DNA from: Macrostomum hystrix
Taxonomy: Eukaryota > Platyhelminthes > Macrostomidae
NCBI GenBank assembly: GCA_950097015.1
Contig: CATNEN010000038.1
Span: forward strand, 16,822,001 to 16,886,000
Direction: 5' to 3'
Length of the DNA stretch: 64,000 bases
Shown here: piece by piece, positions 1-15,615 of the stretch
Layout of the letters: the number at the start of each line of letters is the position of its first letter
How positions within the stretch are numbered: the first letter of the stretch is position 1
Notes under the pieces: generated by a model
Seen by the model: the letters and a program-made list of their open reading frames with translations, nothing else
The model's database searches: none
Told to the model about the DNA's origin: nothing
Program-made: the position numbers and the translations under genes

Positions 1-188
1 TACCTTTAATAATTTTTTTATACAAAAATCCAACATTTTCGCTCACCACCTGGCCAGATAACAAATCTGTTCTATTTCTTCGTCCTTGCAATAGACTAGC
101 AATCCACTCGATTAGTTTATCTGTTTAGTTCTTTCTCATCCTGGGACCTTATCTATGGACTATATAGATAGGGAATAACAATGATGCA

Positions 189-1497
189 ATGACTCATCAT
201 ATAAGCGAATTCCTCACGCGGCCTCACTGCAGGGAAGTCTACCCGAAATACGACCTGTACTTCTGGACCGACGCCGATATCGACCAGCTTCTCGATGTCC
301 GCTACCCGGAGCTCAAGAACTTCTACGCCAAGCGACTCAGCAATCCGCTGGAGAGGTCCGACTTCGCCAGAGTCCTGATCCTTCACGCCTTCGGCGGCTG
401 GTACGCCGATTTGGACGCAGGCTGCCAGCTCAGCGCCGAGAACCTCACCGAGCAGCATTCGCTCATCGTCCCTCTGGAGCCGTTCTTGCACGCCTTGGTG
501 CCATTCAAGCGCAGACGGCTAGTCAACAATGCCATCATGTACAGCCGGCCCGGACATCCGTTCTGGATGTTCTTGATCAGTCGGATTGCAGATGAGATTT
601 CTGTACTGCCGCAAACTCCCAGGTGAGTTAAATTCTAGCTGAACTGGGTGAGGAGGAAAAGTTAGCCAAGCCATTCAAGCATTACTAGCCCTGCCAAAAA
701 CTAATTAACCGTATTTATAATAATAATAGTCATATTTGCAGGCGGACTGAGGGCAATGGCACATTATTTGGTGAAAGTAGACCCGCAGCCAGCGAGGAGG
801 CAATTCTGCCCACTTCGCTGACTCCTGAGCACACACGCACACAGCGGTGTACGAGACATCTGCCCTGACTTTCTCATCGTCAGGCAGTATACGCTTTTAC
901 TGTGCCTTGAAGGTTGGCCCTCAAGGGCGTAAATTTCACGTCAAGCTCCCAAGCCTTCTCTCCGCGGCTTAGGTAGGACAACTGACCGCTTTAAGTAAGT
1001 AAGTGCGTAAGTAAAGATCTCGTACGTTTAAGATCCCCAATAGGAAATTTATATCATGTCAATCGAAACGCTTGTTTCTTCGCTTCTACAGGCTAAAAAT
1101 CGACGCTGTGAAAACCACCGGACCTTTGACAATGAGCCTGGCGATGGAACAGTTCGCTGCCGCCTATGCCGATCAATGCGGCAATATTAACGACGGCCTG
1201 GGCCGCCAATTCGGCTGTCCGTACGTGCCAGGGCCGAGAAGATTTCTGCCCCTAATAGACAACAGCAGCCGGTGGCTGGCCGACTGGGCCAAGCTGATGT
1301 GCCCGACGGTCCTGTTCGAGCCTGGCATCATCGCCGAGTGCCGGCGTTTGCGAAGCAGCAACTTCGTCAACAGCCTGCCGCCGGATGCCTACACATATCA
1401 CGCTTTCATGCATCTGACAGGTGTCAAAGGCCAGGCGGTTAACATTAGCAGCTGGGGCCTGGACATCAGGTTGAGGCCCATGAGTTATCTTGCGTAG
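189..1497 (+). CDS. DXD-type glycosyltransferase (Gly_transf_sug / OCH1-like), 5' end missing
   Basis: Two coding exons are visible: one ending at 622 before a GTGAGT donor, and 1092-1497 after a CTACAG acceptor. They join in phase (an AG|G Arg codon) and end at TAG 1495-1497. The first exon shows the family core: FWTDADI, then RSDFAR, then GGWYADLDAG, whose DLD is the DXD motif that binds nucleotide sugar through a metal. The second exon opens with KTTGPLTM, typical of this family. These features fit Golgi type II enzymes of the alpha-1,4-galactosyl/GlcNAc-transferase or OCH1 mannosyltransferase type. The usual upstream motif (IP-x-IIHQ) and signal anchor are absent, so an exon probably lies left of the window. 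An in-frame TAG at 165-167 limits the exon, and the ATG at 189 is only a lower-bound start. The intron holds a SINE fragment. Donor and acceptor sugar are unknown. Confidence 0.8.
738..975 (-). mobile_element. SINE family A copy (reverse), inside glycosyltransferase intron
   Basis: This copy matches the family A body: a Pol III-derived element recognised by GCAATGGCACAT, CTGAGCACAC, TCATCGTCAGGCAG and GGCCCTCAAGGGCG in order. The tRNA-like head is missing. It lies antisense to the complete copies and occupies much of the 469-bp intron. Confidence 0.75.
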
Positions 1498-4049
1498 AAT
1501 CCTTTCCGAATTTTGTCCTTCATATACAGTAAACAGCTGATCATTACATTTTTATGAGGACCTTCATCTGCTTTGAAGCTGCTGGATGAAAGATTAATTT
1601 AAATTATTTTATGCAAACTTTTTATGTTTAGTATTTGCCTCTAAGTTCTTGTTCCAAACACTGTAGTGTATTAAAAAATATGCATTAAAAAACTGGGGCT
1701 TGTCGCGACTTTCGTCTCTGCCTTCTGTCCTCTATTCACTCTTTCGTTCTCTGCACTTTTCTTGTTTACATCGTCCAGTTCAATCTAGTTCTTTCTCTCT
1801 CGTTATCTCTGCGGCTGATCTCTCATTATCTATCCTGGCGGTTGGTCCGCCACTCACGTTCTAGCCTCCTCTCCTACCCTCAGTCGCGCACTCTTGTTTA
1901 TCGTACCACCAACCTGATTCAGTCTGTGCAACTTAACCATGTTTAAATTTATAGTCTAGGGCACAACGCCCTCTCACACTTCACTTGTCTTCGCTACTCT
2001 CCATAAGCTACCTCACTACCTGCAGGCCAGCTTGACAATTCAGTCTGTCTCTCTCAGTTTTCTTGACATGGCTTACTTTTGCGAAGAAACTTTTCTTCTA
2101 TAATTAAATCTGCTCGATCTCGATCATTCTGACTCACGCTATAAAATTTTTATAAGTCTAAACTTTTATGCGACTTCTGCAAATACATAAGCTCGAGAAT
2201 AAATACGCGATAGGTATACAACTTGATATTTGGTCGCGCAGACCAAATGATGAAATGAACTATTTTCTACTTGTTCAACTGGAACTGAATATTTTCTATT
2301 ACATGTACAGTATTTACATCTTCTATAAATTAAGTGTTTCTTTCAAAGAAGCAGTAATTTAGGCACATGCACTTTTTTAAGTCTTACAGATAGACTCAGA
2401 AAGCAAAGCATTGAAGGACAATAGTATGATTTACTATTTGAAAAGTATAGATTTATTGTCAATGAAATTTGCAAAAAGTAATGTTCTAACACTAAAATTA
2501 TCAATTACGAGCCATTGTAAAACTTATTTTAAATTTATTTTTGTACGACCGACCGGCAAATACTTGCGCTCAGTCAGTAAAATTTCATGTGAGACCGCGC
2601 AGTGTCGGATGAGACAGTGCAGTGTCAGATGATCGGACAGTGCAGTCTCTTGTGAGACAGAGCAGTTTTAGGTGAGATTTGAGTGCACAGGTAGGATCCG
2701 AGCCACAGGAACCTTTGCAAAACTAGGCTGCAGGGTGGTCCATGGACACAGTGGGGAGGCGAGGATCGCCCATACCGCTAACCCCTGTAGGTAAATATCA
2801 CACACTTCTTAATGTCAGGTGGTCGATGTCGTAAAATTGAAATACACTATGGCTGCGATTAGAAAGCGATAAGAGTATTGCTGGCTCAAACATTTTTCCT
2901 TATAAATCAAGCATGCATAAAGATTTTTGGTTCTGCTTTAGAAGTTTTACTTTATATTTTGATTATCTAACCACGTCAACTTTCGAAGCGTGCTCTTGAA
3001 ATAATATTAAACTTGTAAACATTAAAAAACTATGGAAATTAAAGTTACTAAACGACTGCTTTATATTAATTCTAGACGATAAGATGTTGCAAAAACCCTA
3101 ATTCCTGTTTGAACTAAAGCATTTTTCATCATGTCGAATTACAGATCGGACCATCACACTATTTTGTCAATAAAGCAAAAAATATGCCACAGTTAATAGG
3201 TGTGAAGCACTTGAGGCTGGAAACTGTATTTTCTTATTTAATAAAAATTCTTATTTCTACGTCTAATGCTTTTTTATAATTCGAAAGAAGTGTGGACTTT
3301 TTATCTGATGGTAGATGTAGACATTTAATAAAAATATTATCTTATTGGAACTTTAATGGACTAAATGGACTATTTAGAAATTGAAATTAGGACAGCTTAA
3401 AGTAAATGGAAAATGTTTTATTTATCAAAATGATCGACATCAGTTGTTTACTTTAGAATGTAAATTATATATACAATAATTAACAATATATTTATATTTC
3501 TGTAAAAACTTAATATTGATTCAATGATGGGTAGATGGTGATGATGTAAAACAAAGCAAATAATTAGTATAAATTAGGCAAAAAATATAGTTTAGCTGCC
3601 TGAAATAAGTCTTCTTAATGTATTGCAGGTGAAACTGCTTTCATAAAGAACATATTGTTCTAAAGTTGTGAATAAAAATAGGCCTAATAGCATTTTAATT
3701 ATGCATAGCTAGTTTTGAAATATCAGATACCAAGTTATAAACAAATGTTTATGTTTCTGTTGTATAATACTTGCTGCATGGGTGAATTGGGACAACAAAA
3801 ATAGCTCTTTGCTTCTTGCTTCTCATTAGCATTTTTTGTCATTTTATTTATAATATCCATTAATTACTTGAATGTTTCCTAAGGCTCCAACTTAAAAGTT
3901 TGTTGGTAGTTTTGTATATATTACATAGCTGCTTTAAAAGACTTAAAAAGACATATATATATTATATTTGAATGTTAAAAATTAAATGGAAGAGTTGCAT
4001 AAATTTTGTTTTATTGTAACTTGTCTAAAATTGATATCCCTACTTCTAG
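1498..4049. other. AT-rich intergenic DNA between glycosyltransferase and PKC
   Basis: I see no convincing gene. A pyrimidine-rich stretch (1720-2060) follows the glycosyltransferase. A short degenerate tandem repeat around GAGACAGTGCAGTGTC lies at about 2585-2680. The start codon and first exon of the PKC gene could be hidden here or further left, because the first recognisable PKC exon at 4050 has no ATG and is preceded by an in-frame stop. Confidence 0.5.
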
Positions 4050-7524
<3,475 letters not shown>

Positions 7525-9160
7525 TTTCCACGAGTCAAAGATCATGTCATGAACAAAAACACAATTTTTTCGCTGTTGTTTGTATCACTACTGTCCCAAG
7601 GAGACGGGGCTTATTTTTATTTGTTCGTCAACTTTTTTTTGTTTTCTTTAGCCGCGTTTTTTACGAGTACACTTGAGTAGATTTTATTCATTTTATGTTT
7701 TTGCTATAACTAGTGACTTTAGCACAGAGTTAACATGAGACGCTTGGCTAAAGGTGTCGATTCGCATTGTTGTTTGTAATTTTTCCCGCTTATCCGCTTG
7801 ATGTTAATACTCCATTCCATGCGTCAAGTCTTTTTGTACCTCACCAAAGTTACCTCGAATTAGCAGTTGTGCAACCTGAATTTTGACATGGCTCCTTGAT
7901 TGTTAAGGAAATACTTTAAGGGCTTGTGAATCATTTAGAGTGATGACTCAACTTTATTGGCAGTCACAAGCCTTAAAAACTTGATTGGTCGGGGTTCACT
8001 TAACTGTTTCTATTTTTAGACAACCTTGAGGGCAACCCCTTAATGCACAACCAAAACGGATGCACGTGACCATCCCAGCCAATCAGATTTCACGTGCATC
8101 TTTCGACCTTCTGAAACGAAACCGTGTTTAATGTTAGCACATACTACGAACCAATTACGAGCTAACTTACAGCCATTTTGATAAATAACATAATCGATAA
8201 GTTGAGTTAATACACGCTAACAATTAGCTTAGAAACTGCTGCTTTGCGTTTTCCAGAAAATTAGATTTCTTTGACTATTCTTCTCAGTATTCAATGTTTA
8301 ATAATGTATTTATTCGACTTTTTTAGCAAGTTTTTCTTGCAAGAAACTGTCGTCACGTGGACCAAATGATCGAATAATAATTTACTTAAAAAATTAATTT
8401 CTGATAATTGTATTGTTTTGCAGAAAGATAGCAGATTTGTTGTATCGCCTCTTCGTATATCAAGTTTTCTAGTTTTCTATTTTGTTTTGCACAAGCGCGC
8501 TGTGAAAACATATACTTACGAGTCTATATATGTTCTAGCGCAATTTTCGTTTTTAACGTGGATTTTTTCGGACATAATTAAAGTAAAACATAATTAGAAA
8601 TATGTTTTCGTTGTACTACTAGTAAGAGTAGAGCATTCAGTAGTATAATGTTGTCGTCAAGTCATACTTTCACAGTGTAACAAATAAAATAGTCTGCTAC
8701 TAGTATTTCTACGTAATGCTCGTTGTCTTTACTGCGTTGCCAGTTCATTTATACTCGTCCATACTCGTCCTTTACTACTTATTAGTAGTCATGTAGCTTT
8801 TTTAACCAAAGGAATTTCAACCCGTTTTTTAATTAGAAATTGTTGTGCGCGCATTTTGTGCTTAGTTTGTACTTTTTAGCACATTATAACTAAAAAACCT
8901 TTATCTGCAGCCACCCAGATTAAGAGTCAAATATTATGCCCAGCTGTTGCTTGTCATTTTTTACACAGTAACAAAATTAAGTTTTTGGTGTTACTGGATT
9001 CTTGTCTCATCGTCCTTTTGACGTGCGTCCACTAACTGGTTTTAAATATATACCGTAGCTTTGTACGCTTTATTCTATACATTGTTAATGGATAGCTATA
9101 CTCAATTCCATTGCAAACCTGTCGTCTTTAAATTTTATTCTTTTGTTGGAATTAATCAGA
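7525..9160. other. PKC 3' UTR and AT-rich intergenic DNA
   Basis: No open frame of note. An AATAAA at 8683-8688 is a possible PKC polyadenylation signal, 1.16 kb beyond the stop. The closest thing to structure is the tandem ATACTCGTCC doublet near 8752. PKC and PDCL converge on this region. Confidence 0.4.
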
Positions 9161-9265
9161 GGAAGAGCGGTCTAAAGCACTCTGAGGTACCTGAGCTCGA
9201 TTCCGCGACGAGGCCACATTCATTTTGGGCAGAATTGCCTCCTTGATGGCTGCGAGTCTCATAGT
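9161..9265 (+). mobile_element. SINE family A with internal deletion
   Basis: The tRNA-like head (GGAAGAGCGGTCTAA ... GCTCGATTCCGCGACGAGG) is fused directly to the family A tail (GGGCAGAATTGCCTCCTTG). The central roughly 200 bp of the element are lost. The two ends are in their normal order and orientation. Confidence 0.7.
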
Positions 9266-9499
9266 CCTCCAGAATCTGTTACTATGAACAGTGGAAAGAC
9301 GACTGGCATTTCAAATAGCCGAGCTTTTTTCTGTGCCTCCCACAATAATTAACTAAACGCAGTACACGGGCAAAATTTTCCGCTGTATACGATTAAACTT
9401 CCCGAATCACTTAACATCCAACGGCATCGTCAAGATTTTCAATCATACAGATTTTTTTTAATCATACAGAGAAAATGTTAATTGTCCATGTCACCAGGT

Positions 9500-9560
9500 T
9501 CTTCGACAAGAATCGCTGAATATCTCGATGATGCTGATGATGCTCGATGATGGATTTATC
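9500..9560 (+). repeat. Dispersed repeat C (three partial copies)
   Basis: The core TTCGACAAGAATCGCTGAAT recurs at about 32665-32715 (+, with GACAATAATCGCTGAATATC) and, inverted, at about 26085-26130 (GATATTCAGTGATTTTCGTC). The full extent and class are not clear. Confidence 0.4.
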
Positions 9561-10048
9561 TCAAAACCGGTCGTTCGGTAGGCAGTGGGTATTTAAAATA
9601 GCCCGTGTACTTTATCCAGGGAAACATAGCATGATTTGACAAAAATGCGCTTCTAAATCGCACTTAGAATGGGACCAAATAGCTAGAGAATTAAGACGAT
9701 TCCTGGGCGGATTCCGATGACAGAAATAGACAAAAATTACTACCTTTTTGGTAAGTTTGCATATGTCCAGTTATAGAAATTTCAAGTTAAGCTGTCGTTG
9801 GTTAAAACAAAGTTATAACGTCACAGATTATACTTATAGAAGCTAACAGCATTTTAAAACAGATAATACATGTGCAAAAAAGCAGTACTACTCTAAGTAG
9901 GCAGTAGGTAGGGAGATGAGATGCTGCTAGTAGGTTTAATTTCATTACAACAAATGCTGCTAAATAAGTGAATAAGAGAGTCAGCCAGAAATCTTAACGG
10001 ACTAGATAGATGCACAGCCGGCTGGTGATTTCACCATCAGCCCACCAT

Positions 10049-13000
10049 TCAGTCCGAGTCATCGTCAGAGGACCGACCGTCGTGGACAGCGTCGCGAATT
10101 TTCCTACCGGCAGCTTCCGGCTCCAATGGAACCTGGTGGCCGGCTCCACGAGCCCGCTGAACAGCCTGACCGTCAGAGAGCTGCGACTCTGACAGAACTC
10201 CGAACCTGCGGGACAGGGAAGGGCTCACCTGATTCAACGATGCCTAATTGAACTGCTAAATTAGCCAATAGGTGAGACAATAGAATGGATTGCTAGTCTA
10301 TCCCCAGTGGATGAAGGAATCGAATGGATTGCTACTCTAACCCATTGCGGAATTGCTAGTCTATCCAGAGTGGATGAAAGAATAGAATGGATTGCTAGTC
10401 TATCCAGAGTGGATGAAGGAATCGAATGGATTGCTAGTCTATCCCCAGTGGATGAAAGAATAGAATGGATTGCTAGTCTATCCCCAGTGGATGAAGGAAT
10501 CGAATGGATTGCTAGTCTATCCAGGGTGGATGAAGGAATCGAATGGATTGCTAGTCTATCCCCAGTGGATGAAAGAATAGAATGGATTGCTAGTCTATCC
10601 CCAGTGGATGAAGGAATCGAATGGATTGCTAGTCTATCCAGGGTGGATGAAGGAATCGAATGGATTGCTAGTCTATCCAGGGTGGATGAAGGAATCGAAT
10701 GGATTGCTAGTCTATCCCCAGTGGATGAAGGAATCGAATGGATTGCTAGTCTATCCCCAGTGGATGAAGGAATCGAATGGATTGCTAGTCTATCCCCAGT
10801 GGATGAAAGAATAGAATGGATTGCTAGTCTATCCCCAGTGGATGAAAGAATAGAATGGATTGCTAGTCTATCCAGAGTGGATGAAAGAATAGAATGGATT
10901 GCTAGTCTATCCCCAGTGGATGAAGGAATCGAATGGATTGCTAGTCTATCCCCAGTGGATGAAGGAATCGAATGGATTGCTAGTCTATCCAGAGTGGATG
11001 AATGAATAGAATGGTAATTGTATTATATAATCCTGGTTCAGTAGAAAAGACTCTTCAGAAAGCTCTCCAATCTCAGTTATGAGATTGATAATTGAGCATC
11101 TCAGAAGTCTAACATGTGAAAGCATCATAACCAGTAGTGTGGAACAAGTCTATTGTACATATACGACTCATCTTTTTCTTTTCCTAACGCAGATGATGCC
11201 TGATTTACTGGCTCAGTTGAGAATTAGTTTTCATTAGCTTTCGCATTCGATGACATTGAAAGAACGCCAAGCTCAGAAGTCTAACATGTTAAGAGCATCA
11301 CAGCCAGCCGAAGTTATCCTTACAAAAAAATTGAGGTACAAATGTAAACTAGACCTAGACCAAGAGTTTATTCTACATTAAATACAACAGCAAACATTGC
11401 TAAACATGTTTTACCATTTTTCTTCACTGTGCTAACTTAAGGGGGAAACGAAAAATACTGTTAAATTGATGAAAACCTAGCACACAGAATTAAGAACTGT
11501 TAGACAGGAGTGAAAAACCAGTTAGACTGAGTGAAAACCTGTCTGTTAGACAGAGTGTGAACCTGTTAGACAGAGTGAGAACCTGTTAGACAGAGTGAGA
11601 ACCTGTTAGACAGTGTGAACCTGTTAGACAGTGTGAACCTGTTAGACAGAGTGAGAACCTGTCTGTTAAACAGAGTAAGAACCTGTTAGACAGAGTGAGA
11701 ACCTGTTAGACAGACAGAGTGAGAACCTGTTAGACAGAGTGAGAACCTGTTAGAGTGAAAACCTCTTAGACACGATAAAGACCTGCTAAACCGAGTAAAA
11801 ACCTGTTAGACAGAGTGAAAACCTGTTAGACAGAGTGAAAACCTGTATTAAAAAAGCAATGACTCACTCAGTTAGGTAGGCCTCCAACTGGTCAGTTGAG
11901 CAGCAGTCTCCTAGTTCCCTGGCAAGGGCCACAAAGCTGCTGGTGACCTCGCCGGCTTTGTACACCACAATAGCCGGCAGGCCGCGTTCAACGAATCGTC
12001 GCGACACCAACGCTTGGGCAGCCGGAATACGGCAGAATTTCACCGTGGGATAACGGCCAGCCAATTCGTCTAGGGCGGAGTTGACAGCGGCGCAGGCGGG
12101 CTCCTCGGCCGAATCGTAGATGTGAATGATCACTTGAACGTCCGAGGATTCCGAGTCAACAGCCTGAACGAAGCTACCGCGGTCCAGTTGGGTGACACGG
12201 CCGAACAGCTTCCGCTGGGCCAGTGCTAGGCGCATCTCTTCAAGGCGCTGGCGCCGGTACTGGGCTAGGAATTCGTCCTCGATCTGTAGAGTCGACGGGG
12301 CAATGACCAACTTACTGACGGAAAATCTGGGGTAATGACCAACTTACTGACGGAAAATCTAGGGTAATAACCAACTTACTGGCCGTAAATCTAGGGTAAT
12401 GACCAACTTACTGACGGAAAATCTGGGGTAATGACCAACTTACTGACGGAAAATCTAGGGTAATGACCAACTTACTGACGGAAAATCTAGGGTAATGACC
12501 AACTTACTGACGGAAAATCTAGGGTATGATCAGCTTACTGACGGAAAATCTGGGGTAATGACCAACTTACTGACCAAAAATTCTAGGGTAATGATTAACC
12601 TACTGACGGAAAAGTGTAAGTTATTGCCTCCTCGCTGGCTGCTGGTCTAGTGTCATAAAATAATGTGCCATTGCCCACAGTCCTCCTGTAACTATTATTA
12701 TTATAGCGGCAGCGGTTATCGGAATACATCAGGCTAACTGGGCTAGCAGTCATATTAATTCTATTCTGTTCCAGAAATAAAACGAGCATCGGGCACCTCA
12801 GCCATCGCCTCCTCCAGCTCCGCGTCCAGCTGAGCCTCTCGCTCGTCCTCAGCCGCAGACCGGCAGGCGGTGGCCGCAGACAGTCGGGCAGCCAGTGCCA
12901 GCCGCTCGGCCGCCTGGTCGGCGCGGGCCTCGGCCTCCAGCTGTTTGAATCGGCGCCAATCCGCCACAACGCCCTTCGGCCCGGTGTTGGTGGCGGCTCC

Positions 13001-13177
13001 GCTCCAATCACGCGGCTCCTCCAGCTGCTGCTGCTGCTGCTGCTTCGGCGATTGCTGCTGCTTCTTACGGCCGTCATGTTCGTCGCCGCTGTCGCCTTCG
13101 TCTTCGCTGCCGCTGCTGCTGCTGCAGTAGTTGTGCACCTTCTCTCCTAGCAACCGGTCGTCAAGGGACAGAGCCAT
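10049..13177 (-). CDS. PDCL: Phosducin-like protein (PhLP1), three exons, complete
   Basis: The exons on the minus strand are 13177-12797, 12283-11868 and 10205-10049, summing to 318 codons (317 residues; vertebrate PDCL is about 300). PDCL is a cytosolic co-chaperone that works with CCT in folding G beta and assembling G beta-gamma. Exon 1 starts MALSLDDRLLGEKV and has an acidic/Ser stretch, then NTGPKGVVADWRRFKQLE, the hallmark phosducin helix. Exon 2 carries the thioredoxin-like fold (EDEFLAQYRRQRLEEMR, IIHIYDSA, YPTVKFCRI, GLPAIVVYKAGE, ELGD, LEAYL). Exon 3 supplies EFGVL and a C-terminal acidic tail ending SSDDDSD, like the vertebrate SEDSDLEID tail. Without exon 3, exon 2 would read into a stop just past its donor. 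The exon 1 donor GAG|GTGCCC is weak. Intron 1 holds a 32-bp array and a SINE tail; intron 2 holds 39-bp and 20-bp arrays. Confidence 0.92.
10275..11020. repeat. 39-bp minisatellite in PDCL intron 2
   Basis: About 18 near-identical units contain GGATTGCTAGTCTATCC followed by CCAGTGGATGAA and a variable GGAATC/AGAATA. Because 39 is a multiple of three, it gives a 232-residue open frame of 13-residue repeats (IEWIASLSPVDEG). I regard that frame as an artefact. A shorter array of the same unit lies in an ITPK intron near 29.8 kb. Confidence 0.95.
11500..11850. repeat. 20-bp minisatellite in PDCL intron 2
   Basis: The unit is ACCTGTTAGACAGAGTGAGA with 4-8 bp slippages and decay at the left edge. 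On the PDCL sense (minus) strand each unit reads CTCTGTCTAACAG, which resembles a branch point plus 3' splice site. The core CTGTTAGACAG is shared with the 21-bp array of the GPS2 intron at 52.6-53.8 kb. Confidence 0.95.
12300..12618. repeat. 32-bp minisatellite in PDCL intron 1
   Basis: About ten units contain GGTAATGACCAACTTACTGA then CGGAAAATCTAG. The array starts about 10-16 bases from the exon 2 acceptor. On the gene's sense strand each unit contains CAGTAAGTTG, close to a 5' splice-site consensus. Confidence 0.93.
12619..12705 (+). mobile_element. SINE family A tail fragment in PDCL intron 1
   Basis: TTGCCTCCTCGCTGGCTGC through GTGCCATTGCCCACAGTCC and TATTATTATTATAG match the 3' end of family A. 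It abuts the 32-bp array directly. Confidence 0.75.
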
Positions 13178-15615
13178 CACAACTGAATGGGGAGAAATGG
13201 TGCATTGTGAAATTCCATAAAACACAACTATTTACTGTTTACTGTTTACAGTAAAATGCTATTCTATAGAAATAAATTCATGGATAAGCGGCTATGAGGA
13301 CTTGTTCTCAGAACATTTGTATCGGGCGCACACAAATATATTTACTTATGATTTCTTGATATTTTAAAGTCAAAATTTACAGTCTGAAAAATTAGCCTAA
13401 AGCTACTTAATTCTGGTCTGCAGAATTGAAAAACAGTTTAGCACCACCGCTTAGAAATCAAACCAGATGTAATAATTCAAGAGCTAATCATCGATCAAAT
13501 ATTAATTATAATAGGCATTATAAAGACGGTAATACAAGACACCCTTTCTAATTTAAGACTATATATAATTAGGCGCAACAATACACAGAAAGTATAGGAT
13601 AGGCAGAAATAGGCAGAATACAGAAGACAAACATACTGCACAGCCACAGCTACAACTCACAACAGTCGGCTCTTTAGTGGAACATATTGTTAGATATGCC
13701 AAAACTAGAAAAATATAATAACAGTTTTCTCTATACTTGCTACTCAATAAGTAGACAGATACGCGAGCGAGAGTAGGACGAATAAAAAATGTTCTACGCA
13801 TTGCAAAGAAGCAGAAAATCCACAGGAAAAAAAGATTAAAACAAAGATAAAATAAACAGAAAATAACACTATGCTGTGTTTGTTGCATTGATTAACCGCT
13901 GGTGTTGAAGGTGACAGCGGGTATCCTCATTGTCGTCTATCCTTGACTTATATCTAGCCATTTCCCCAATCTCCCAATCGTCTGATCTTAGACAACAAGT
14001 GATTTACTATTAATTTCCAATCTATTTTTACAGATACTAAATCACAACAGACAAGGCTGAATAGAATTTATGTAGCAATACGCAATAGACGATTATATAA
14101 TTTAGAGAAAGATTTTACAGCACGATAATTTCGCTTAATTTAGCACGCAGACTTTTTAAAAAGAAATTAATGCATGCCTATCTACAATGTAGAAAAGTTG
14201 AGTCTCATGAATGCAATACTTACCTATGCTGTAATATGCATTGAAATCATATATATATATCCATGTACATGCTGCACATTTACATTAAGAAAATGTTTAA
14301 ATTACGCAACACTTCTTAATATTATAATTGTCACAGTGTATAGACTGACAAGGACTCAGCATTTAGGAAGAGCACGCTAGGCGTATAAATAAAAACTTTA
14401 TACTTAAGCATATAGCTTAAGCTTATTATATTGGTATTTTGAAAATCTACAACTGATTAAAAATATTTCGCTTTTTTTATCGACTACATAGCACCATTTT
14501 TATATACATTATAAACTTTCAACATTGCTTACACTTCTCTAAAAAAGCTTTGAATGTAGAAAAGCGTATTAAAAACTGAATTTAACAATAATCAGATCTT
14601 GAATAACACAAATGTTCCTTAACTGGAGTATCTATTGAAGCTTTAAAAAAATCAGATTTCCGAAGCTAATAAAATAAAAGTTTACATAGTTTCTTGGCCA
14701 GAAAAAAAACTAATCTTAATCGTAAATAAAAGCCATCTAAATATAGCATCGTGACTGATATACACCTTTAAGAAATCGATACCCACTAAAGTACAGGCGA
14801 TACTCTAAAGTTTTTCTTCTCTTTCCTATCAACTGAATGTAGAAAGCGTTTTTGCGCCGTTAAAAGTTGAGCTACTAGCTCGTAAGGGGGGAATTTCTTC
14901 ATTCTTGTGCTGCACCCAATCGGAACAACGCAAGCACACGAAACTCAAGAACACGGGCCAACTTTTTGTTGCGCATCTTCTGAAACAAGAATCAGGTCGC
15001 CAGCTCTTCAGACCATCGAGATATTCAATAGTTCTGGCCGAAGGTCAGATTTTTCCCATAAGCGCTAGTGTATTTCATATACCCCTATACACGAATTAGC
15101 ACTGCGCCTCAGTGCAGCCTCAAAAAAGTTATCAGCATGTCATCCGAATGTGCCTGCATTATCTCCGCCTTCGGCGGTCATCTACCTTTATCTAGAGCGA
15201 CTTGCTAGACCTTTTAGGGCTACAACAGGTGGAATAATGCCACTATGGACACCCTGACACGAATTTCTCCAACGCTGTTAGCAATTAAGCTCTGCCAAAA
15301 AATTCAGGCAGGATTTCCCGGGCGGCAAAATGGCTTGTTAGTGCTACTGTTAAAGAAGCGTTTAAAACGTCTCCATACCGTTGCAAGTCACAGTACCATT
15401 TTTAGATCAAGATTATATAGACGAAGAAGGCAATCATTTTTGCCTCGTGAGCGCGCGTAGCAAAACGTGTTGTACATTTATGGGATTTCAAGAATCGCGT
15501 GTGCAATTTACAACACAATTATCTATCAACAGTCTTAAACAATTGCGGAAAGTAAACAAACTTCTTAATAAATTGAATTGTTAACCATCAATAGGGAGAT
15601 AAGATGATGCTGCGA
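13178..15615. other. AT-rich intergenic DNA between PDCL and DNTTIP1
   Basis: PDCL starts at the left edge and DNTTIP1 ends at the right, both on the minus strand, so this must hold the PDCL promoter and DNTTIP1 3' UTR. The part from 14.9 to 15.5 kb is less AT-rich and has a short open frame (15381-15584, with VPFLDQDYIDEEGN) that I do not recognise. No repeat family from elsewhere in the window is seen here. Confidence 0.4.

Noticed and set aside
10307-11005. 232-residue open frame of 13-residue repeats
   Set aside because: It is a 39-bp minisatellite inside PDCL intron 2; the period is a multiple of three, so the frame stays open without being a gene.
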